From contig NZ_CP030034.1 of NCBI RefSeq assembly GCF_006874625.1, forward strand, positions 3,844,001 through 3,908,000: a stretch of DNA of 64,000 bases, written 5' to 3'. The notes under the pieces are model-generated. The model did no database searches. It had not been told where the DNA came from and saw only the letters and a list, made by a program, of their open reading frames with translations. This DNA comes from Bdellovibrio sp. NC01. GTDB taxonomy: Bacteria > Bdellovibrionota > Bdellovibrionia > Bdellovibrionales > Bdellovibrionaceae. The position numbers and the translations under genes were made by a program. Shown in pieces: positions 18,343 through 26,180 of this stretch. The first letter of the stretch is position 1; each line of letters starts with the position of its first letter.

Positions 18343-19506
18343 CTAAGCCTTATCGAACGCGGATTTTAGGTCATTTAGTAGATCTTGTAGATCTTCCACA
18401 CCTACTGAAAGGCGGATAAGGGAATCATCAATGCCCAAAGCCTTACGATTTTCAGGAGGAACGGAGGCATGCGTCATAATTGCTGGGTGCTCGATCAAGC
18501 TTTCAACCCCACCTAAGCTCTCTGCCAAAGAAAAAACATTCACGTTTTCTAGGAATTTACGAGCCGATTCCATTCCACCTTTGATGTAGAACGTGATCAT
18601 ACCGCCGAAACCTGACATTTGGGCTTTCGCCAAAGCATGTTGCGGATGGCTTTCCAAACCTGGGTAAATAACTTTTTCAACTTTTGGATGAGACTCCAAG
18701 AATTTCGCAATCGCCATCGCGTTCTCTTGGTGAGCCTTCATACGAAGTGGCAACGTTTTCAAACTTCTTAGGCACAAGAACGCATCGAACGCCGCTTGGA
18801 TACCACCCATAGAGTTCGTTAAGAACTGGATTCTTTCAGCCAAATCTTCACGTGAAGTCACCGCGATACCGCCGACCACGTCACTATGACCACCGATATA
18901 CTTTGTTGCTGAGTGAACAACGATATCGGCACCTAAATCCAAAGGTTTTTGGAAGTAAGGGCTCATGAATGTGTTATCAACCGCTACCAAGATGCCTTTT
19001 GCTTTCGCGTGAGCAGCGATTTTTTTGATATCAACCAATTTCAAAGTAGGATTTGTCGGAGTTTCCAACCACACCATTTTAGTATTTGGTTTGATCGCCT
19101 TTTCGAAGTTTTCAAATTTGGTCAAATCTACGAATGAAAATTCCATTCCGTCATGCTTCAAAACTTTATCGAACAAACGGAAAGTGCCGCCGTACATATC
19201 GTCCATCGCGACAACGTGATCGCCACCTTTAAGAAGATGAAGAATCGTCGTTGTGGCCGCGCAACCAGAAGCAAATGCAAAACCGAATTTACCATTTTCC
19301 AAACTTGCCATGCAATTTTCATAAGCGCGACGAGTTGGATTGTGAGTACGAGAATACTCCCAACCTTTATGAACGCCCGGAGATTCTTGTACATAAGTCG
19401 AGGTCATGTACACCGGAGTCATGATCGCGCCTGTTGTTGGATCAGGAGATTGTCCTGCGTGAATAGCTCTTGTCGCAAAACCAAGATCTTGAGTTGTTTT
19501 TTTCAT
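18343..19506 (-). CDS. Cystathionine gamma-lyase/synthase (PLP, Cys/Met metabolism family)
   Basis: The 387-residue enzyme is a Cys/Met-metabolism PLP protein: YSRTHNPTRRAYENCMASLE, FASGCAATTTILHLL, DDMYGGTFRLF, VDNTFMSPYFQKPLDLGAD, and HSATKYIGGHSDVVGG with the PLP lysine. It could act as gamma-synthase (MetB) or gamma-lyase. Because a cystathionine beta-synthase-like gene lies ten bases upstream in the same operon, reverse transsulfuration from homocysteine to cysteine is the more likely job; this is inference. Length is typical. ATG 19506 has a TAGGTA site. Confidence 0.93.
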   Translation of the reverse strand: MKKTTQDLGFATRAIHAGQSPDPTTGAIMTPVYMTSTYVQESPGVHKGWEYSRTHNPTRRAYENCMASLENGKFGFAFASGCAATTTILHLLKGGDHVVAMDDMYGGTFRLFDKVLKHDGMEFSFVDLTKFENFEKAIKPNTKMVWLETPTNPTLKLVDIKKIAAHAKAKGILVAVDNTFMSPYFQKPLDLGADIVVHSATKYIGGHSDVVGGIAVTSREDLAERIQFLTNSMGGIQAAFDAFLCLRSLKTLPLRMKAHQENAMAIAKFLESHPKVEKVIYPGLESHPQHALAKAQMSGFGGMITFYIKGGMESARKFLENVNVFSLAESLGGVESLIEHPAIMTHASVPPENRKALGIDDSLIRLSVGVEDLQDLLNDLKSAFDKA

Positions 19507-19516
19507 CGTATACCTA

Positions 19517-20563
19517 CTATTTGTTATAAATTTTTAAAGCGTCTTCAGCAGAAATCACGCGGTTGAAAGCATCTTTGATTTGTTCTTCTTTCAACAAACC
19601 ATTATCCACCATCCAACGATCGTTGAAGGCTTTTGAAAGATACTGACGACCACTGTCTGGGAAAACCACAACGATATTCATCGGTTTTTCAACTTTTTCA
19701 GATGCTTTGATCGCGCCCACTAAAGCAGTTGCGCTTGAAGGACCGACCAGCAAACCCTCTTCAGACACCAGTCTGCGAGTCATATCGAATGCTTCTTGGT
19801 CATTAACGCGGATAAAACCATCATAAATATCCAAGTGCACATTGCCTGGAAGCATATCTTCGCCGATACCTTCAACTTTGTACGAACCTGGAGGATCAAC
19901 GATCTTTTTATGATAGTACAAATCGTAAAGAATCGAGCCCACTGGGTCGGCACAGATGATTTTGACGTCTTTTTTCTGCTCTTTCAGATATTTTGCACAA
20001 CCTGAAAGTGTTCCGCCGGTGCCAGCGCCACCGACAAGCATGTCGATCTTACCATCCGTTTGTTTCCAGATTTCTGGACCTGTCGTTTGATAATGTTTCG
20101 TTACGTTATCTGGGTTGAAGAACTGATTCGCCAAAAACGCGCCCGGGATTTGCGCTGCGATTCGTTTAGAGACATTGTAATGACTCATTGGATGATCTGG
20201 TTCAACCATCGGAGTGATGACAACCTGTGCACCGTAGGCGCGAAGAAGAGCTCTTTTTTCTTCACTCATCTTTTCAGGCATGATGATGATGCATTTGTAG
20301 CCCTTAACTGCGGCCGCCAAAGCCAAACCCACACCTGTATTTCCTGAAGTGGCCTCAACAATTGTACCACCCGGTTTTAAATCGCCACGTTTTTCGGCTT
20401 CTTCGATAATTGCAACCGCAACGCGGTCTTTAATGCTGCCGCCTGGGTTAAAATATTCGATTTTCGCGAAAAATTTGTGTTTTGAACCCTTCGTAACATT
20501 ATGAAGAGCCACCATTGGCGTATCGCCAACAGTTTCCAAGATGGAATCAAGGATATGTGACAT
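19517..20563 (-). CDS. Cystathionine beta-synthase-like PLP enzyme (no CBS regulatory domain)
   Basis: A fold-type II PLP enzyme of 348 residues. Lys45 in NPGGSIKDRVAVAII is the PLP lysine, EATSGNTGVGLALAA binds substrate, and GGAGTGGTLSGCAKYL binds the PLP phosphate. It is longer than O-acetylserine sulfhydrylase (about 310) and lacks the paired CBS regulatory domains of eukaryotic CBS. It resembles bacterial CBS enzymes in containing NQFFNPDNVTKHY and EGIGEDMLP. Paired with the gamma-lyase it would make cysteine from homocysteine and serine. A cysteine-synthase role remains possible. Confidence 0.88.
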   Translation of the reverse strand: MSHILDSILETVGDTPMVALHNVTKGSKHKFFAKIEYFNPGGSIKDRVAVAIIEEAEKRGDLKPGGTIVEATSGNTGVGLALAAAVKGYKCIIIMPEKMSEEKRALLRAYGAQVVITPMVEPDHPMSHYNVSKRIAAQIPGAFLANQFFNPDNVTKHYQTTGPEIWKQTDGKIDMLVGGAGTGGTLSGCAKYLKEQKKDVKIICADPVGSILYDLYYHKKIVDPPGSYKVEGIGEDMLPGNVHLDIYDGFIRVNDQEAFDMTRRLVSEEGLLVGPSSATALVGAIKASEKVEKPMNIVVVFPDSGRQYLSKAFNDRWMVDNGLLKEEQIKDAFNRVISAEDALKIYNK

Positions 20564-20569
20564 GAAAAA

Positions 20570-20779
20570 CTATCTTTCTAGATCATCTCTTCTGTTGGAA
20601 GGAAGATAGACCGAGTTCATCGACTGCAGAACTGTATTCATTTGAGTCAATGGATCGACTGAATAAGCCATGCCCAGCTCAGAAGTGAGCTTCTTGACTG
20701 TTTGACGATTCGGCTGATCTTTCATCAACTCATCGACCAACTTTTCCAGATTTTTTCTGGTCACAAGCTCTTTTGACAT
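20570..20779 (-). CDS. Small protein of 69 residues, unknown function
   Basis: The short frame lies between a TadC-like gene and the cystathionine beta-synthase gene, with only 6 bases to the latter. ATG 20779 is preceded by GGAGGATAAGCCC, a strong site, and is preferred to an in-frame start eight codons upstream. The protein is charged and helical (LVTRKNLEKLVDELMKD), with no signal peptide. It could be a small pilus or regulatory factor, but nothing shows this directly. Confidence 0.6.
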   Translation of the reverse strand: MSKELVTRKNLEKLVDELMKDQPNRQTVKKLTSELGMAYSVDPLTQMNTVLQSMNSVYLPSNRRDDLER

Positions 20780-20807
20780 GGGCTTATCCTCCAACACCGC
20801 CACTCTA

Positions 20808-21245
20808 TCATCCGCCCCCTAAAGAGTGAAAAAAATTTTGAAGAAGCGGGCCAAAAAGAAGCATCAAGAATGCTGGAAATTGAAATAACAACAGCGGAAC
20901 AAGCAAAATAAAGGGAAGGCGCGCCAATTTATTTGTCAGTTCTTCATGGCATGCCTCCATGATCTCTTCTTCCAGAGTCAGAAGCACATTGTAAATGGCC
21001 TCACCACGCATTCCGCGCTCCAAAAGCTGCAAAAGAACCTGCCGATGTTGTGATGAAATCCCGGAAATCAGCGTCTGCGTCTCTTTTCCTTGATGCAATA
21101 GCGCCATCCATTTTGAAACAGTGGTCGGAAATTCGCCTTCACATCGTTTTAAATAATTAAGAATGCCTTGTTTCGCGGTCTGACCCTTTTCTAAACTTCT
21201 TTTGACCGCTAAAAGAAGTTCAAGCGGCGGTGCTACACCTTCCAT
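20808..21245 (-). CDS. TadC-like inner-membrane protein (half-size T2SSF domain)
   Basis: The 145-residue protein looks like the C-terminal half of a type II secretion F domain, as in TadB and TadC of Flp/Tad pili: GMRGEAIYNVLLTLEEEIME followed by two strongly hydrophobic helices (LPFILLVPLLLFQFPAFLML). The N-terminal cytosolic part is short (about 110 residues). It overlaps the upstream TadB-like gene by 13 bases, so the two proteins probably work together as the pilus platform. No tadA ATPase or flp pilin is adjacent. Confidence 0.5.
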   Translation of the reverse strand: MEGVAPPLELLLAVKRSLEKGQTAKQGILNYLKRCEGEFPTTVSKWMALLHQGKETQTLISGISSQHRQVLLQLLERGMRGEAIYNVLLTLEEEIMEACHEELTNKLARLPFILLVPLLLFQFPAFLMLLFGPLLQNFFHSLGGG

Positions 21246-21973
21246 TTCATCTTTCTCCCCACATTAAAGATCCAAAAAAGCCCGATCATGAAAATAAAAA
21301 ATGATGCCAAGATTAAAAATCGATGCTGAAAGAACCCAAATTGCACAATTACAAAAGAAAGAAGCGCAGAAAAAAGCGCGGTGACAATTATCGCCTGCAT
21401 TTTTATTTGCTGGGTCACTTGTCCAGACCTACGTCGAAAATTTTCGCGTAGCTTAAGGTTCCTTCGCAACGCTTTCACTTGATCAATCGTGCGTGCATTC
21501 GAGCGATCAATTTCTGCAAGCTCTGCCTGCAAATCCTTGAGCAGAGCGGATTTCGCGGAGTGAACCGCATCTGATGTGATGATGAAATTATAAATTTCGC
21601 GCAGCTGATTTCTGCGCCAACCGTTTTGATTTTCGATCGCTGCATGAAGTGCGAAGCGGAAAGATTTTCCTGATTGAAGACCCAAAATCACGCTATCAAG
21701 TAACGGAATCAACGCGCTTGAAAGTGTTCTCATCATAAAAAAACGCAAAATACCCGGGAAAAACTTTAAAGTTATTAAAATAATGCCGATGAAAAGCCAG
21801 AGTGAGATTGGTGATGAGTGAAAGCTGATGGCAAGAAACGACACCAACACCGCATTTAAGATCATCAAAGACCTAAATGTGTGTTGAGAGATCGCAAATT
21901 CTTGAGAGATCCGCAAAAGAGTTCGATGTATGAGCGCTTGTCCGAGCATCGAAATCGAAAAAAGGATGATCAT
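21233..21973 (-). CDS. TadB-like inner-membrane protein
   Basis: A 246-residue protein with membrane helices at the N terminus (two or three) and at the C terminus (two), separated by a basic helical region (QVKALRRNLKLRENFRRRSG). This is the layout of TadB, the platform protein of Tad pili. ATG 21973 has a strong GGAGG site; the upstream in-frame start at 22015 has none. It heads a reverse-strand operon that continues to the transsulfuration genes. Identity with TadB is inferred from topology and the LRENFRRRSGQVTQQ-like stretch. Confidence 0.55.
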   Translation of the reverse strand: MIILFSISMLGQALIHRTLLRISQEFAISQHTFRSLMILNAVLVSFLAISFHSSPISLWLFIGIILITLKFFPGILRFFMMRTLSSALIPLLDSVILGLQSGKSFRFALHAAIENQNGWRRNQLREIYNFIITSDAVHSAKSALLKDLQAELAEIDRSNARTIDQVKALRRNLKLRENFRRRSGQVTQQIKMQAIIVTALFSALLSFVIVQFGFFQHRFLILASFFIFMIGLFWIFNVGRKMKWKV

Positions 21974-22121
21974 CACCCACCTCCACGGATCGCGATCTCC
22001 GCAAAAAATATGCAAGCAATTTTTTTGTTGACGTCGATGGTCGAATTAGGAAGACTTAGGGTAAGTAAGGTTTTTTACAAAGTAAGTAACAACAACAACG
22101 TTTGCATCCTAGGAGGAGCAC

Positions 22122-22232
22122 ATGGCAAAGAAAGCAGCAAAAAAAGCTACAAAAAAAGCAGCTAAAAAAACTACTAAAAAAGTAGCAAAAAAAGCGACTA
22201 AAAAAGCTACTAAAAAAGCAGCTAAGAAGTAA
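22122..22232 (+). CDS. Lysine/alanine-rich histone-H1-like peptide (36 residues)
   Basis: A complete small gene: an AGGAGG site, ATG 22122, 36 codons, TAA, and a strong terminator. The peptide is built almost only of Lys, Ala and Thr in AKKATKKAAKK-like units. This composition is that of histone-H1-like C-terminal tails, which bind DNA or RNA non-specifically. The same kind of repeat forms the tail of L21 in this window. It is distinct from the HMf-type histone described from Bdellovibrio bacteriovorus (Bd0055, from memory). The strong ribosome binding site suggests high expression. A TTGACG about 90 bases upstream may be part of its promoter. Confidence 0.8.
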   Translation: MAKKAAKKATKKAAKKTTKKVAKKATKKATKKAAKK

Positions 22233-22260
22233 TTTCTTAGTACTAGCTTAGTACTTAAAA

Positions 22261-22287
22261 CCCCAGAGGCAACTCTGGGGTTTTTTT
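22261..22287 (+). terminator. Rho-independent terminator
   Basis: CCCCAGAG, loop GCAA and CTCTGGGG, followed by seven T, lie 28 bases after the lysine-rich peptide gene. Confidence 0.92.
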
Positions 22288-22367
22288 ATGCCTGAAACAC
22301 TGATCCAGAGCGGATTTCCGGGCGATAGAGAAAAATAAAATTTAGATAACTCTGCAGTGTGAAGAGT

Positions 22368-22398
22368 AAAAAAAAGGGAGCAATGTGCTCCCTTTTTT
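22368..22398. terminator. Bidirectional terminator
   Basis: GGGAGC (22376-22381) pairs with GCTCCC (22387-22392), with eight A on the left and six T on the right. It ends the reverse-strand MCE/barrel operon and could also catch forward read-through. Confidence 0.85.
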
Positions 22399-22421
22399 CG
22401 TTTCGAATTTTGGTGAAGAAA

Positions 22422-23069
22422 TTAGAAGTAATAAAGAGTTCCAACAGTGCCCGATGGAATCAATTGCGAGCGCGTGATTTCATACATCGCAACGATCTCT
22501 GCATAAGCAGAGAAACCATAGAAAGTTCCCGACAACTGATTATATTGAATGCCAAACGAACCGTTCACGAAGTTCGTACCAAAACGGCCGGTCGCTTTTT
22601 CGTCACTTGTCAAAACTCGGTCTAGGATGTCTGAATCCTTCCACGCATCGCTATGTCCGCGTGAATTATACCAGCGCGAATAACCTGCCGTGAAATAAGG
22701 AGCAATATAATCGCCCTCAAACGCATGTTTCCATGCCAACGAGATCGAATTGTAGCCAGGACCGGTACCGAAACCCGCCATAACACTGTTTTCATCTTCA
22801 AAATTGAATTCAGCGTTGATACCCACCGAACCAAGTTGTCCACCAACGGAAATACCAGCACCCATGCGCAATTCTTCACGCATTTTAAGTGTTGAAGAGT
22901 AGCTCATTGTATTGGATTCAGTTTTCATATCTTGGCTATAGGCTTTTTCAATCGATAGAGCTTTAGAGCTGATCGTTTCAGAGTTGGCACTCAAAGCCGC
23001 TGCCTGTGCTGCGCTTACGCCCATAACAATAACTGCAAGAGCGGAAAAACGTGTGAATGAGTTAAGCAT
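22422..23069 (-). CDS. Outer-membrane beta-barrel protein, unknown role
   Basis: 215 residues with a signal peptide (cleavage near AQA-AALS). The mature region has alternating hydrophobic/polar strands with aromatic girdles (NSISLAWKHAF, APYFTAGYSRWYNS, GFSAYAEIVAMYE) and ends in Phe (LYYF), as outer-membrane barrels do. The start at 23069 is fixed by GGAGG five bases upstream. It begins 16 bases after the MCE gene, so it is probably part of the lipid-transport operon and may be its outer-membrane end; that link is inference. Confidence 0.7.
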   Translation of the reverse strand: MLNSFTRFSALAVIVMGVSAAQAAALSANSETISSKALSIEKAYSQDMKTESNTMSYSSTLKMREELRMGAGISVGGQLGSVGINAEFNFEDENSVMAGFGTGPGYNSISLAWKHAFEGDYIAPYFTAGYSRWYNSRGHSDAWKDSDILDRVLTSDEKATGRFGTNFVNGSFGIQYNQLSGTFYGFSAYAEIVAMYEITRSQLIPSGTVGTLYYF

Positions 23070-23084
23070 GAACACCTCCTGTTA

Positions 23085-23861
23085 TTAGAAAACTCTCGCG
23101 CGAACCCCTTCAGTTTGGAAAAACTTTTTCAGAGCCGGGCCGTCAACTGGTTCAAGTCGGAAAAGAAGTTTATGAACAAGGTCATAAGTTTCTTCGGCCT
23201 TCTTAGAACGCAAATTGCCTGTCAGATACGCCAAGTCATCGCTGATTTTGACTGCATTATCAAGCAATCTTGCCATTTCGCGATTCTTCGTCGTCTTATC
23301 CAAGAGCATTAGCGTTTTATTGAAGTTCGTAGTCAAATTATCCAGTTGTTTGATGACGTTTGTCACAGATCCCTGGTTCTTTTCCACAATTTCAATTAAT
23401 TTTCCCGCTAAGCCATAACCTTGTGAAATCAATTGATCGATACGTGGTGGATCTTCACCACGAACATAATCTCCGTTAGAAAATTCCCCGGCATCCATCG
23501 AACCTGCAGAGATCTCCAGAAACTTTTCCCCGATCACACCCGCAAGATTGATAAAAAATTTCGAGTCTTTACGGACGCTGGTCCAGGCTTTTTTGTCAAT
23601 TGTGATAGTCAGACGAAGCTTCGCTTCTTCGCCGTTCGCCATCTTAAAAGCAGGATCAAAAGTAATTGATTTAACTTTTCCCACTTTAATACCCATCACG
23701 CGAACTGGAGAACCCTCTTCGATTCCACCCGCATAGTTGTACATGACGTTGAGCTCTTTAGTATTTGAGAATGGCGAAACCAGTCCCATAAAGTAAGCGA
23801 ACAAAGCAATCAGTGCGAAACTGACCAGCGCTAAAAGACCTACTTTTGTTTCCACTTTCAT
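23085..23861 (-). CDS. MCE-domain lipid-binding protein (MlaD-like)
   Basis: The 258-residue protein has one N-terminal membrane anchor (residues 7-28) and an MCE domain (residues about 37-115: NYAGGIEEGSPVRVMGIKVG), followed by a helical C-terminal part. MCE proteins form periplasmic hexamers through which lipids pass between membranes. It is longer than Escherichia coli MlaD (183) because of the helical tail. ATG 23861 has a TAGGAG site. It is the only MCE protein for two permease and two ATPase genes. Confidence 0.9.
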   Translation of the reverse strand: MKVETKVGLLALVSFALIALFAYFMGLVSPFSNTKELNVMYNYAGGIEEGSPVRVMGIKVGKVKSITFDPAFKMANGEEAKLRLTITIDKKAWTSVRKDSKFFINLAGVIGEKFLEISAGSMDAGEFSNGDYVRGEDPPRIDQLISQGYGLAGKLIEIVEKNQGSVTNVIKQLDNLTTNFNKTLMLLDKTTKNREMARLLDNAVKISDDLAYLTGNLRSKKAEETYDLVHKLLFRLEPVDGPALKKFFQTEGVRARVF

Positions 23862-23869
23862 AAACGCTC

Positions 23870-24589
23870 CTAGTACATGTGGCTAAAAGTGTAAGATAAA
23901 ATAAAATCGATAACAATGATTCCGATCGAGGCTACGACCACCGTATTTGTCGTCGCTTTTCCAACTCCTTCAGCACCTTGCTGGCAGTTGAAACCGAAGT
24001 AACATGCGACGATAGGGATCACCGCACCAAAACACGCTCCTTTAATCATCGCAAAAATGATGTCGCGGAACTGGACAAAACGATGCATCGAGGACAAGAA
24101 CATCCCCGGCGTATAACTTAAATAAGATTGGCTGATCATCATTGCCGATAGCAAACACGTCATATTTGCGACCACCGTCAACATCATCGCACCCAAAATG
24201 CAGGCTAAAAAGCGTGGGACAACCAGATAATTAACTGGATCAATTCCCAACATCTTAAGTGCATCCACTTGTTCAGTGATCTGCATGCTTCCCACTTCAG
24301 ACGCATATCCCGCGCCCACGCGTGAAGCCAACAACAGCGCCATTACAACTGCTGCAAGTTCGCGTAAAATCAGAACGGCAGCGAAACCAGGAACCATCGA
24401 ATCGTTCTGAATCACCATCTTCATATGAAATGACGATTCAAGAATGGTCACGATCGCGGCGAAACAGACGCAGAAGACGATGATGATTAAACTGCGATTT
24501 GCCACAAAATGAAGTTGTTGCAGGAATTCTTTGCGACGGAATGGCGATACAAAAATACCAAAAAAGGTTTCAGCAAAGAGTGAAATCAT
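23870..24589 (-). CDS. MlaE-family ABC permease, second copy
   Basis: A 239-residue membrane protein with the MlaE signature (EVGSMQITEQVDALKMLGID) followed by PVNYLVVPRFLA, and about five helices. It is paralogous to the permease encoded just upstream. The start ATG 24589 overlaps the upstream stop (ATGA) and has an AGAGGT site; the longer frame to 24646 would overlap further without benefit. The two permeases may form a heterodimer. Confidence 0.9.
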   Translation of the reverse strand: MISLFAETFFGIFVSPFRRKEFLQQLHFVANRSLIIIVFCVCFAAIVTILESSFHMKMVIQNDSMVPGFAAVLILRELAAVVMALLLASRVGAGYASEVGSMQITEQVDALKMLGIDPVNYLVVPRFLACILGAMMLTVVANMTCLLSAMMISQSYLSYTPGMFLSSMHRFVQFRDIIFAMIKGACFGAVIPIVACYFGFNCQQGAEGVGKATTNTVVVASIGIIVIDFILSYTFSHMY

Positions 24590-25368
24590 GAGCGATAACC
24601 TCTGATCATTTGCAAAATGATCTCTCCGATAAAGCTTGTGAACCAATCCATCACGACGATTGCAACCATCGTGGTAACGGCCGTTGAAACGACAGATCTG
24701 CCGACGCCTTTTGCTCCGCCACTTGTGTAATAGCCTTTAAACGTACAAACCGTCGCTAAAACCACGGCAAATGTACCGCATTTTACCAGCCCACTAAGAA
24801 TCGAGATCGGATTAACAATTGTCGGAATATGACGTAGATATTCTTCGAAGTTCACACCGGCAAAAAGATTTCCCATCAACATGCCGCCCAGAACCGACAT
24901 GATCAAACCGCCGCCCAATAAGAAGAAGCTGGCAATGATGATACCCACGAATCGTGGTGCAATAATTTCCTGAATCGGATCTGCTCCCAAACAGCGAACA
25001 GCATCAATTTGTTCGGTCACGCGCATCGTACCCAGTTCCGCTGATGTATAAGCACCGACTTTTCCGCTAAGCATGAAGGCGATTAATAAGGGTCCCACTT
25101 CACGGAATGTCGCACTTGTTGATAGGCCACCCAAATATCCCAAAGCGCCAAATTCCTTCATCAACATCGCAAATTGCACACTCATAATTGCGCCGACGAA
25201 AAAGCCTGCCATCGCTGTTGTGAAAAAGCTGTCTGTCGTGACTTTCCAGATCTGATCGAAAACATCGCGCGATTTTGGAGTCTTCTTAAGTAGCGAAATC
25301 AGTAGTTCTTTAAAGAACAAAAGGTTGCCACCCACTTCGTCTAAAAGGTGAATGAAAAGACCCATCAT
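24586..25368 (-). CDS. MlaE-family ABC permease, first copy
   Basis: A 260-residue permease with the MlaE signature ELGTMRVTEQIDAVRCLGAD and PIQEIIAPRFVG, with an N-terminal amphipathic helix and about five membrane helices. It overlaps the ATPase gene upstream and the second permease downstream by four bases each, so all three are probably translated in a coupled way. The family moves phospholipids between inner membrane and periplasmic MCE proteins. Confidence 0.9.
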   Translation of the reverse strand: MMGLFIHLLDEVGGNLLFFKELLISLLKKTPKSRDVFDQIWKVTTDSFFTTAMAGFFVGAIMSVQFAMLMKEFGALGYLGGLSTSATFREVGPLLIAFMLSGKVGAYTSAELGTMRVTEQIDAVRCLGADPIQEIIAPRFVGIIIASFFLLGGGLIMSVLGGMLMGNLFAGVNFEEYLRHIPTIVNPISILSGLVKCGTFAVVLATVCTFKGYYTSGGAKGVGRSVVSTAVTTMVAIVVMDWFTSFIGEIILQMIRGYRS

Positions 25369-26096
25369 GCGTGAAGAACCTCTTCCAAGAAGTCCTTCAC
25401 CAATGGATGAGTAGAACGTTTCAATTCATCTGGCGTTCCTAGTGCGACAATTTGTCCTTTATCAAGAACCACGATGCGGTCCGCGATTGAAAGGGCGCAA
25501 TTCATGTCGTGACTGACAACGATGGATGTCGTTCTTAGTTTTTTTGAAAGATCTTGAATCAACTGATTCACGGCTGTCGTTGTGACGGGATCAAGACCCG
25601 TCGTGGGTTCATCAAAAAGCAGAATTTTTGGTTGTAAAGCAATTGTGCGCGCAAGACTGACACGCTTTTGCATGCCGTAAGAAATTTGTGCCGGTCTTTT
25701 TTCTTCGACACCTTGAATATGCACAAGATTAAGTGCTTTGCCCACGCGCGCTTTGATTTCGTCTTCACTCAATTGAAAATGACGACGTAAACCGAAAGCC
25801 ACATTTTCATAAATTGTTAATGAATCAAAAAGTGCGGGATGTTGAAAGACCATGCCGCATTTTTTGCGAATGGGAAAATACTGATCTTCAGTGAATTGCG
25901 AAACCTCTTCACCGTCGATCCAGATTTCGCCTTCATCAGGCTTTAAAAGTCCTACGATATTTTTTAATAAGACAGATTTACCAGTGCCAGATGTCCCCAG
26001 CACAAAAATGATTTCTCCCTCGCGGATTTCTAGATTTAATCCGTTGAGTACCGTGCGTGTACCAAATCGTTTTACGAGGTTCTTAAACTCAATCAC
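25365..26096 (-). CDS. MlaF-like ABC transporter ATPase, copy 1
   Basis: A 243-residue ATPase: Walker A GTSGTGKSVLLKN, Q loop VFQHPALFDSLT, signature ISYGMQKRVSLART, Walker B ILLFDEPTTGLDP, and switch His in VVSHDMNCAL. The signature reads SYGMQ rather than SGGMQ. The start is GTG 26096, five bases beyond a -10 hexamer (see promoter entry). The product would power the MCE lipid transporter. Confidence 0.93.
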   Translation of the reverse strand: MIEFKNLVKRFGTRTVLNGLNLEIREGEIIFVLGTSGTGKSVLLKNIVGLLKPDEGEIWIDGEEVSQFTEDQYFPIRKKCGMVFQHPALFDSLTIYENVAFGLRRHFQLSEDEIKARVGKALNLVHIQGVEEKRPAQISYGMQKRVSLARTIALQPKILLFDEPTTGLDPVTTTAVNQLIQDLSKKLRTTSIVVSHDMNCALSIADRIVVLDKGQIVALGTPDELKRSTHPLVKDFLEEVLHA

Positions 26097-26101
26097 AACT
26101 C

Positions 26102-26130
26102 ATCGTAGGTTCCGGACCTAAGTGGGTCAA
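26102..26130 (-). promoter_or_regulatory. Internal promoter before ATPase copy 1, leaderless geometry
   Basis: On the reverse strand TTGACC, a 17-base spacer and TACGAT lie in the 84-base gap between the two ATPase genes. TACGAT ends five bases before the GTG start, so the transcript would start at or next to it. Confidence 0.45.
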
Positions 26131-26180
26131 TGGATAAAGTACTATAGGACTAGTCGTCTCTCTCGCGTGAACAGCTCTTA

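Noticed and set aside
22122-22232. Short direct repeats that look CRISPR-like
   Set aside because: The repeats are Lys/Ala codons in one open frame with ribosome site and terminator; no spacers exist.
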